From Willaertia magna (taxonomy: Eukaryota; Heterolobosea; Eutetramitea; Acrasida; Naegleriidae), in contig CADWAF010001186.1 in NCBI GenBank assembly GCA_902984215.1, positions 1-11,253 on the forward strand: DNA of 11,253 nt. The letters run 5' to 3'. A model generated the notes under the pieces. It had not been told where the DNA came from. It was given only the letters and a program-made list of their open reading frames with translations, and made no database searches. Below, one piece after another: positions 1 through 5,965 of the stretch. Numbering within the stretch: the stretch's first letter is position 1; the number at the start of each line of letters is the position of its first letter. The position numbers were made by a program, and so were the translations under genes.

Positions 1-1
1 A

Positions 2-1132
2 TTGTTATTGACATCATTCACAATTGCAGACTTTGGTTATGTGAAACCAACAATACCACAATGCAAAAGAGTTGTCACTGTAGATAATAACAGCAAAAAG
101 ACATTAAAATTTCAAAGTAAATTAGAATGCGAAGCATCATTCTTAAATAAGACAAAAACAGAAGTATACACAGGTACTTCCTTTACAGCAAATATCAACA
201 AAGTACCATTCTTTAAATTTATTAGTACTTCAGGAGTAGAAATCAGTCTTGGAGTAGGTAAACCAATTCAAGTTGAAATTAAAGTAGGTGCTGCATTTGG
301 TATAGATAAAATTATTGAATTTGATGATAGAAATGGCGTTCCAGGTTATCAACCAAATTCAAATGATACTATTGTCAACACTTGGACTTTAAACGATAAA
401 GTTTTTACTGATTTTACAATTACAAAGACTGACGTTTCCAATGATGGAACAAGTTATGTTTATAAATTAGAAGGTTCAGTAACTATTACAGGTTTAGGTA
501 CTATTCGTATAACTGCTTACGTTACAAGTGAAGAAGTTTCTTATAGCAATAATGATCTTGTGATTCGTAATGTAAAACAAATCTTGACACCATATTCAAT
601 GAAAACTGAAATTTCAATTGAAGGAGTTAAATACTCAAAACCAACTACTAGATTAGCAATTGGTAGTTTTGTAATTTATAGAGGAAGTGTTTCTTCTAAA
701 AAGACAACAACAAGAAATATTTTAGCAACCAGTGAAAGACCAGAAGATCCATCAAATGATCAAAAAGTATTTAATTTTGATAGTGACATTATTGATCAAG
801 CTTTAGGTCAAGTTTTAGGTTTACCTAAACCATTCTTTTCTTTCCAAACATTTGTTGCAAGTAAAGTGTCAACTGCCATTCAAAAGAAAACTTTAATTTC
901 AACAGATTTATTAGATGAAACAATTCTTAATCTTGGTGATGCAACAAGTGAAATTTCAAATGCAAAATCAAAAAGAATTTGGTTTTCACTTGCTGAACAA
1001 ATTGAAAATTTAAATTGGGATCCATCAATTGGTAATGAAGGTGCTACAGTTACTAATTCTGCAAGTAGAATGATTTCTGGTGTTTTCATTCCATTAATTT
1101 TGGTAATTGCAACTTTATTCTTTTTATTGTAA
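2..1132 (+). CDS. Secreted, probably GPI-anchored surface protein of unknown family (5' end cut by window)
   Basis: The reading frame is open from the first complete codon (base 2, TTG, an internal Leu rather than a start) to TAA at 1130-1132. At least the initiator Met and the start of the signal peptide lie outside the window. Residues 1-9 (LLLTSFTIA-type) look like the end of a signal peptide with cleavage after the Ala. The mature protein is rich in Thr, Ser and Val and looks beta-stranded. It has only two cysteines (21 and 43), so one disulfide is likely, and sequons at N29, N49 and N121. The loop IEFDDRNGVPGYQP (105-118) resembles an acidic, calcium-loop-like motif. The last ~25 residues (NSAS, then an uncharged hydrophobic tail to the end) form a typical GPI-attachment signal, with the omega site near 352-355. 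Its GC content (roughly 30%) exceeds that of the genes to its right, and C-ending codons are commoner, as in a well-expressed gene. I do not recognise the family; adhesion or coat functions are possible but not shown. Confidence 0.85.
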   Translation: MLLTSFTIADFGYVKPTIPQCKRVVTVDNNSKKTLKFQSKLECEASFLNKTKTEVYTGTSFTANINKVPFFKFISTSGVEISLGVGKPIQVEIKVGAAFGIDKIIEFDDRNGVPGYQPNSNDTIVNTWTLNDKVFTDFTITKTDVSNDGTSYVYKLEGSVTITGLGTIRITAYVTSEEVSYSNNDLVIRNVKQILTPYSMKTEISIEGVKYSKPTTRLAIGSFVIYRGSVSSKKTTTRNILATSERPEDPSNDQKVFNFDSDIIDQALGQVLGLPKPFFSFQTFVASKVSTAIQKKTLISTDLLDETILNLGDATSEISNAKSKRIWFSLAEQIENLNWDPSIGNEGATVTNSASRMISGVFIPLILVIATLFFLL

Positions 1133-1137
1133 ATAAA
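1132..1137 (+). promoter_or_regulatory. Likely polyadenylation signal AATAAA
   Basis: A canonical AATAAA overlaps the last base of the stop codon of the surface-protein gene. This implies a very short 3' UTR. The hexamer is expected by chance in AT-rich DNA, so position is the only support. Confidence 0.35.
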
Positions 1138-1386
1138 TTGTTATTTTACATTCACCCTGGGATTTTTATCAGGTCATTCAATTGTTAACTACTTTGTAGC
1201 CGATTCTCCAGTAAATAAACAAAACCTATAAATAGCAATACGCGAGAAAGTACAAAAATTATAAGTTACTTCCACAAAGTTTGCAAAATCAAACACACAA
1301 TGCCAAAATTTACCTCATGCAAAACAACATCAAGCAATTCCACGCAATTACCTTACTCTCGAGCAGTTTCGGAATAAACAATTAAT
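1138..1386. other. Gene-free spacer before the 5S rRNA gene
   Basis: No reading frame of note was found on either strand, and no tRNA-like A/B box pair. GC is about a third, higher than in the protein genes to the right. It contains CTATAAATAG (TATAAATA at 1227-1234), which looks like a TATA box but lies about 155 bases before the 5S start and has no gene at the usual distance. It also holds a CTCGAG near 1360. It probably combines the 3' flank of the surface-protein gene with upstream sequence of the 5S gene. An unannotated small RNA here cannot be excluded. Confidence 0.5.
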
Positions 1387-1504
1387 ATCTACGGCCATAC
1401 CACTGTGAAAGCACCTCATCCCGTCCGATTTGAGAAGTTAAGCACAGTAGGGCTACATTAGTACTGAGATGGGAGACTTCTCGGGAACCTGTAGTGCTGT
1501 AGAT
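1387..1504 (+). rRNA. 5S ribosomal RNA gene
   Basis: The sequence follows the eukaryotic 5S consensus: TCTACGGCCATACCA at the 5' end, CCCGTCCGAT, GAAGTTAAGC, TTAGTACTGAGATGGGAGAC and GTGCTGTAGAT at the 3' end, about 118 nt. All five helices can be drawn. Helix I pairs ATCTAC 1387-1392 with GTAGAT 1499-1504. Helix II pairs ACTGTG 1402-1407 with CACAGT 1443-1448. Helix III pairs the CTCATC and GATTTGAG arms. Helix IV pairs CTACA 1453-1457 with TGTAG 1490-1494. Helix V pairs CTGAGA 1464-1469 with TCTCGG 1479-1484. Compensated pairing and an intact terminator argue for a working gene rather than a 5S pseudogene. It stands alone among protein genes, not in a visible tandem array. From memory the sequence is closest to amoebozoan 5S (Physarum-like). 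Confidence 0.97.
1434..1483 (+). promoter_or_regulatory. Internal control region of the 5S gene (box A to box C)
   Basis: By analogy with animal 5S genes, the TFIIIA/TFIIIC-binding internal promoter lies in the second half of the gene. Here it would cover GAAGTTAAGC (box A, from 1434) to GAGATGGGAGAC (box C, about 1466-1483). Both match the eukaryotic consensus well. Boundaries are inferred from family knowledge. Confidence 0.6.
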
Positions 1505-1519
1505 TTTTTTTATTTTTTT
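1504..1519 (+). terminator. RNA polymerase III terminator, double T run
   Basis: Eight T (1504-1511), one A, then seven T (1513-1519) directly follow the last base pair of the 5S rRNA. A run of four or more T on the non-template strand ends Pol III transcription. The second run can act as a back-up. Confidence 0.85.
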
Positions 1520-1563
1520 GTACAAATCAGGTAGGTAGGTGAACGTGAAAATTAGTGAAAAAA
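1520..1563 (+). promoter_or_regulatory. Very short leader/promoter segment between 5S gene and acyltransferase gene
   Basis: Only 44 bases separate the Pol III terminator from the ATG of the next gene. They hold GTACAAATCAG, a triple GTAG/GTAGGT tetranucleotide run (1531-1540) and an A-rich GTGAAAAAA leader. A TTGTA element at 1518-1522 lies 46 bases before the ATG, matching similar elements before the next two genes. The promoter of the acyltransferase gene must overlap or sit upstream of the 5S gene unless this short block suffices. Confidence 0.4.
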
Positions 1564-3189
1564 ATGTTTCAATTTCTTCTCTTCCTTTCTCTTCTTTCTT
1601 TTTTTATTTGTCTTCTTTTCTTCATGTCTTACTTTCGGTATGATAACAATAAAACGTATAGTTTAAAGAAAAGTATTTCCTATTTCTTTAATGTTAAATT
1701 CTTTAATTGGATTACTAATTTAATGAAAAAACCACCAAAAAGAAAATTGAACTGGAATTTAAAAACAGTTATAATTCATCCTTCTTTCAATAGCACTAAT
1801 GAAAATAATAAAGAAGAAGAAAATGTTGCCTCAATAATTAATTTTAAAAATAATAATAAAAATTGTAAGAATAATAAATTAAGGCAATTAATTGCAACTG
1901 AAGTTTTAATTCAATTTGTTGATTTTAAACAAATTATTGTAATTGATAAAAAATTAGATGAAAATATTTTGTTAAATTCTTTAAGTAAAATTTTAATTAA
2001 ATTTTCTAGTTTTTCTTCTGAAATTATTCAAAAAATAAATAAAAACAAGAGTAAAATTTATTTTTTAAAAGAAAATGAAATTCCAAATTTAGAAGTTAAA
2101 ATTGCAAGAAATGAAGATTTTGAGTGGAATAAAACTTTTTGGGAAAGTGTTTCTCCAACTGACAATTTATTACACGAAGAATTTTTAACTTATAAAAAAG
2201 GAAAATTAATTACAATTCAAATTACATTTACAAAAAATCACACAATTATTGGAATGGTTGTAAATCATGCTTTATGCGATCAACATGGAATTTATTTATT
2301 TTGTAAAGCATGGACAGAAGCTATTTTGAAAAATAATGAATTTAAATCTTTATCTAAAGAGAACATTCCAAATTTGGAACGTTTTGAACTACTAAATTTA
2401 AAAGAAAATAAAAATGTAATTTCAAAATCAGATTTAACAAATATGGAAGGAATATATGGTATTATTAAATGGTTTACAAAAAATAAAATTTACAATAAAA
2501 ATCTTTACAATTTTACCACAATAGATATCAATAAAATAAAAACAACAATTTACAAACAATTAAACCATAATCAAATAGATGATATCAACAACTTTTACAT
2601 TACGACAAATGACATTTTGATTGGATTATTATTAAAATCTTTTGCCTTAGGAAATCCCAATTATTCTAATAATCAATTTTTACAAATTATTTTCACTTTA
2701 AACGTTAGAGAATTATGTAGTTATGTTAAAGATAAAAACTATTTTGGGAATGCTCAATTAGCGTTGTGCATTAAAAAAACTAAAGGGGAAATAATTGAAA
2801 CGAAATTGTCTGAATTAATTAAAGAAATTCACAATTTTGTAATGAAATCAAAAAGAAATGAAAATAATTGGATGGAAAATAACTTTAAAAAAGAACACAT
2901 TAAAATGTTATATTATCCGAATGAATTTGAAAGTACTTTTGTTTTAGGAAATGTTAATTATACAATGGTTGTATCAAATTGGTGTAGATATAATATGTTT
3001 GATTTAAGGTTTGATAATGACAATAATACAAAAGTAATTACGGCAATACCGTTAATTGAAAGCACAGTTCCACACATTGGATTTATTGCACAAACATTGG
3101 AAGATACAATTTCATTGTGTATTGGATTAAACGAACGGGAAGGAAAATCTTTGGAAAATTTAATATTAACTTTACACAATGATTTATAA
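1564..3189 (+). CDS. BAHD-family (transferase family) acyl-CoA-dependent acyltransferase, membrane-anchored
   Basis: The protein has 541 residues; the start is ATG 1564 with an AAAA context (GTG at 1555 is not a plausible nuclear start). Residues 2-24 are strongly hydrophobic (Phe/Leu-rich), followed by basic residues, suggesting a signal anchor with the bulk in the ER/Golgi lumen or cytosol. Family marks occur in the right order: HALCD at 235-239 (the HXXXD catalytic motif, where His acts as base), the ITTNDILIGLL helix of the ISTNDAL type, and YFGN at 393-396 of the conserved GYFGN strand. Near the C-terminus NWCRYNMFDL is followed by RFDND (482-486) at the place of the structural DFGWG motif. 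BAHD enzymes move an acyl group from acyl-CoA to an alcohol or amine, as in plant phenylpropanoid and fungal trichothecene acyltransferases. The substrate here is unknown. The catalytic motif is intact, so activity is likely. Length is somewhat above the usual 430-500 because of the anchor and Asn-rich inserts. Stop is TAA. Confidence 0.85.
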   Translation: MFQFLLFLSLLSFFICLLFFMSYFRYDNNKTYSLKKSISYFFNVKFFNWITNLMKKPPKRKLNWNLKTVIIHPSFNSTNENNKEEENVASIINFKNNNKNCKNNKLRQLIATEVLIQFVDFKQIIVIDKKLDENILLNSLSKILIKFSSFSSEIIQKINKNKSKIYFLKENEIPNLEVKIARNEDFEWNKTFWESVSPTDNLLHEEFLTYKKGKLITIQITFTKNHTIIGMVVNHALCDQHGIYLFCKAWTEAILKNNEFKSLSKENIPNLERFELLNLKENKNVISKSDLTNMEGIYGIIKWFTKNKIYNKNLYNFTTIDINKIKTTIYKQLNHNQIDDINNFYITTNDILIGLLLKSFALGNPNYSNNQFLQIIFTLNVRELCSYVKDKNYFGNAQLALCIKKTKGEIIETKLSELIKEIHNFVMKSKRNENNWMENNFKKEHIKMLYYPNEFESTFVLGNVNYTMVVSNWCRYNMFDLRFDNDNNTKVITAIPLIESTVPHIGFIAQTLEDTISLCIGLNEREGKSLENLILTLHNDL

Positions 3190-3327
3190 TAATAACAACA
3201 GGTTGTACCTATTTTGATTAAAAACAGTGTTAATTAACTGTACTGCAATATCTACAATGCATATTATTATTGTTGTGCATTCATTGTAAACCACATTTCT
3301 AAAAAATTAAAAAATTATTAAAAAAAA
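3190..3327. other. Short intergenic spacer with promoter-like A-rich leader
   Basis: This 138-base gap between two co-oriented genes is richer in GC than the genes around it. It contains ACAGT...ACTGT around TTAATTAA (3224-3241), and an ACAATG/CATTGT or AATGCA/TGCATT inverted repeat (3254-3287). TTGTAAA at 3284-3290 lies 44 bases before the next ATG, followed by an A-rich leader. No separate gene was seen. Confidence 0.45.
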
Positions 3328-5781
3328 ATGTTTGAAATTAAACAACAAGAGGCAACTTCTACTTTTTCACTTCATTTAGAAAAATTATTAGAAATTATTC
3401 AATTTAATAATTTTAAAAACGAACCAATAAATATTTATCAATTTGGATCTAGAGTTTATGGAACAGCTCATGAAAATTCAGATTATGATTTTTTTATAAT
3501 AATTTCCGATTCTTTCTATCAACAATTAAAGTATCACTATAATTATTTACAAAATATTAATTTAATTGATATAAATAATTTACAAAAAGAGAATATTGAA
3601 ATGAATAAAATTATAGAACTTAATCATTATGTTTTTAAAGAGCAGTGGATTACAAAAGATAAATTAAATAATATTGATAAAAATGTACAAGAAGATAATT
3701 TTTCTAAAATGGGAATTGAATTTCAAAAATTAAGTTTTACAACGAATAATATTACAATAGAAATTAATTTATATAATTATTCTTCTTTTTTAAAAAGATT
3801 AAAAAAGAAAAATTGGTTACAATCTTTAATGTGTTATTTTTTACCAATTAAATTTGTTTGGAAGTGTGATTTTATTGATTTACATTGTCAACAGTCAACT
3901 TGTCAATTTGAAAATATTGATTATGAACATAATATTAATTGTGACAATAATTGTGACAAAATTTGTGACAATAATATTACAATAAATAGTGACAACAATA
4001 ATATCTGTGACAATAATTGTAAAGATGAATCATTTTTATATTATAGAAAGTTTATCGTATCAGCAATTGAAGAAGCAAGTAAACATTTTCAATTAGCTAA
4101 AAAAAATTGTAATAATTCTTATTTATTTAAAAAATACATTACACATACCTTTAGAGATTTATTATTTACAATACAATTAATTAAATTTAATAAAATTATT
4201 AACTATAAAGAAGCAAATGATATTTATTTTGAATTAATGTTAAATAAAAGTGAAGATTGGAATGATTATGAAAATAAATATTATTTAAGATATCAAGATT
4301 TAAAAAATAAAATAAATAATTTATCAATGAAAAGTAAATTAACCAATGAATTAGATGGTATTCCATATAAAAATCAATTGCATACAATAAATTATTTACA
4401 ATTTGGTTTACAAAATAATTTAAAACAATTTATTGAAAATTTAAAATTATACTTTTCTATTAAATGTTATAAAAAACAAATTTGTAATAATGATGAAAAT
4501 ATTGTACAAAATTGTAAGGACATAAATGGATATTATTATTTAAAAGGAAATTTAAAAGAAACGCCGTTTTATTCTCCAATATGTTTAGAAGTAATGAATG
4601 GCTTACTATTTAAATATAATTTAAATAATAAGAATAACATTAAATTATTAACATGTCCTTTTTTTTCAATTATTCCAATAAATAATAGATATGCATATTC
4701 CTTAAAAATTAAAAACAAAATAAATAATAATAAAAAGAAAGGAGAAGAAAATAACGATGAAAATATTCAAAGAATTTGGTTTATTGATACTTTTTATTCT
4801 TTTGATCCAATCATTCTAATTTATTTATTTTACGATAATAGCAATGACGAAAATGGTTGGAGAATTTGTTCAAATAATACTTTAGATGGAAGTGACGTAC
4901 TTTCACATACGACAAGTGACAACAATAATGAAATTACAACGATAAAAGAATTGTTTTGGAGATGTTTTAATAATAACAATCAAAATTTATTTAATGAAGA
5001 AGAAAAAGATTTATGTTTTGTATTTGAATTTATTAGTAATGAATGGGATTATTGTAAAGGTCAATTAAATAATAATTTGTTAAATAATTGTAATGACGAA
5101 AGGATTACAAAATTTACAGGTTTTAAATTAATTTCTGTAAAAAATAGAAACACATTATTGTCAGTAAATAATTTTGAAATGTTTACAACAAAATTTAATA
5201 ATTTATTAAATAACAATAATGAATTTTCATTACTAACAGTTAAATTTACAACAAAAGATAAAATTAAAGAATTTTCCTCAACTTTAAATCCATTAAAATA
5301 TAAAAAATTTATTTTATTAATTGGAAAATATAATTATCCTTTAGAAATTATAAATCCACAATATGAATTATTAATTAATTTATTAAATAAAAATTTAATT
5401 TTAGAAATTGAAATGATTGGAATATTTAAAACAATGTTGGATGATATTTCTAATTTAGAATTATTTAAAAATTTATTAAATAACGAAGAAAATAAAAAGG
5501 TATTTGATATTACTTTAATAAAATTAAAGGAAATTGTAAATTGGTTGACCAATTTTTACGAAGAGAAAATTAAAGATAAAATTGAAAATATACAACTTAA
5601 TTTGGAAAAGTTTAAAGAAGAATTATTTAAAAAATTTAACGAAAAGGATGAAAAAGAAGTATTATTTAATTTGATACGTAATTTATTTATTCAAATAACT
5701 TTACAAAAAACAAACATAAATGAACTTTTTAAAAGAATGGAAATTAAAAATTTACAATATATATACGATAATTGGTTATAA
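3328..5781 (+). CDS. Nucleotidyltransferase fused to a degenerate RNA-ligase-like domain
   Basis: 817 residues, ATG in an A-rich context, TAA stop. Residues ~15-340 are a pol-beta-superfamily nucleotidyltransferase of the 'predicted nucleotidyltransferase' type (COG3541-like). GSRVYGTAHENSDYDFF (40-56) gives the G-S motif and metal ligands D52 and D54; IEINLY supplies the third carboxylate, E145. The helical segment THTFRDLLF...NYKEANDIYFELM (~272-306) matches the usual C-terminal helices of this group. Residues ~390-690 show a pattern I recognise from T4 Rnl1-like RNA ligases: EVMNGLLF (421-428) for E-x-x-G-L-V-F, WFIDTFYSFDPIILIYLFYD (484-503) for the nucleophile strand, VFEFISNEW (565-573), GFKLISVKNRNT (598-609) and LEIINPQYELL (672-682) for the final K-x-K strand. 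The nucleophile lysine (KxDG) and the last K-x-K lysines are absent, so ligation is unlikely. The rest is Lys/Asn-rich helix. The fusion suggests an RNA end-processing or repair role with the second half as RNA-binding scaffold; this is inference. The first domain call is firm, the second moderate. Confidence 0.8.
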   Translation: MFEIKQQEATSTFSLHLEKLLEIIQFNNFKNEPINIYQFGSRVYGTAHENSDYDFFIIISDSFYQQLKYHYNYLQNINLIDINNLQKENIEMNKIIELNHYVFKEQWITKDKLNNIDKNVQEDNFSKMGIEFQKLSFTTNNITIEINLYNYSSFLKRLKKKNWLQSLMCYFLPIKFVWKCDFIDLHCQQSTCQFENIDYEHNINCDNNCDKICDNNITINSDNNNICDNNCKDESFLYYRKFIVSAIEEASKHFQLAKKNCNNSYLFKKYITHTFRDLLFTIQLIKFNKIINYKEANDIYFELMLNKSEDWNDYENKYYLRYQDLKNKINNLSMKSKLTNELDGIPYKNQLHTINYLQFGLQNNLKQFIENLKLYFSIKCYKKQICNNDENIVQNCKDINGYYYLKGNLKETPFYSPICLEVMNGLLFKYNLNNKNNIKLLTCPFFSIIPINNRYAYSLKIKNKINNNKKKGEENNDENIQRIWFIDTFYSFDPIILIYLFYDNSNDENGWRICSNNTLDGSDVLSHTTSDNNNEITTIKELFWRCFNNNNQNLFNEEEKDLCFVFEFISNEWDYCKGQLNNNLLNNCNDERITKFTGFKLISVKNRNTLLSVNNFEMFTTKFNNLLNNNNEFSLLTVKFTTKDKIKEFSSTLNPLKYKKFILLIGKYNYPLEIINPQYELLINLLNKNLILEIEMIGIFKTMLDDISNLELFKNLLNNEENKKVFDITLIKLKEIVNWLTNFYEEKIKDKIENIQLNLEKFKEELFKKFNEKDEKEVLFNLIRNLFIQITLQKTNINELFKRMEIKNLQYIYDNWL
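3940..4020 (+). repeat. In-frame TGTGACAATAAT microsatellite-like repeat coding Cys-Asp-Asn-Asn
   Basis: TGTGAC units begin at 3940, 3952, 3964 and 4006, with a decayed AGTGAC at 3988. All spacings (12, 12, 24, 18) are multiples of six, so the frame is kept. They encode Cys at 205, 209, 213, 227 and 231 of the nucleotidyltransferase fusion, in CxxxC pairs. C187 and C192 lie just before. The tract sits as an insert in the nucleotidyltransferase half and looks like a recent expansion; a metal-binding knuckle is possible but unproven. Confidence 0.65.
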
Positions 5782-5957
5782 TTTTTATGTGAAAAAACAA
5801 TACTTATGATCTACTCCAAAGTAAATGATAAAAAGCATAGAGAATGGAGAAGAAATGCCATTCATGAAACAACAACCAATAGAAGCTGATGATGACATGG
5901 TACCCCCGTCACACTTTGTAAAGTTTCAAACTGGGTTTAAAAAAAAATTTAAAAAAA
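5782..5957 (+). promoter_or_regulatory. GC-enriched promoter/leader of the F-box gene
   Basis: This 176-base gap ends in an A-rich leader (AAAATTTAAAAAAA) before ATG 5958. Bases 5881-5940 are about 40% GC against roughly 20% in the flanking genes, and include GGTACCCCCGTCAC. TTGTAAA at 5916-5922 lies 42 bases before the ATG. The block resembles the GC-rich boxes set in AT-rich DNA that drive dictyostelid genes, but it also carries a small open frame. Confidence 0.4.
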
Positions 5958-5965
5958 ATGAATAA
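5825..5965 (+). other. Small ORF (46 codons) overlapping the start of the F-box gene
   Basis: The ATG at 5825 directly follows an in-frame TAA. The frame stays open to TAA 5963-5965, so it overlaps the F-box start (5958) in another frame. The product would begin MIKSIENGEEMPFMK and contain an acidic IEADDDMVPPSHF stretch before a Lys/Phe-rich end. Codons such as CCC, CCG and GGG are unlike the neighbouring genes. It may be an upstream ORF that dampens F-box translation, a remnant of an older exon, or chance in a GC-richer promoter. I do not recognise the peptide. Confidence 0.3.

Noticed and set aside
1227..1234. TATAAATA as a TATA box
   Set aside because: The next gene start (5S) is about 155 bases away and has its own internal promoter. 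No transcript at the usual distance can be supported.
1555..1563. Upstream in-frame GTG start for the acyltransferase gene
   Set aside because: GTG is not a normal start in nuclear genes, and the ATG three codons later has the A-rich context seen in the other genes.
1520..1563. Mini-intron GTAGGT...TTAG before the acyltransferase ATG
   Set aside because: The interval is about 25 bases, shorter than usual spliceosomal introns, and removing it does not change the protein.
3254..3287. ACAATG/CATTGT inverted repeat as a terminator hairpin
   Set aside because: Two alternative six-base pairings compete, the loop is long and AT-rich, and eukaryotic Pol II genes do not use such hairpins.
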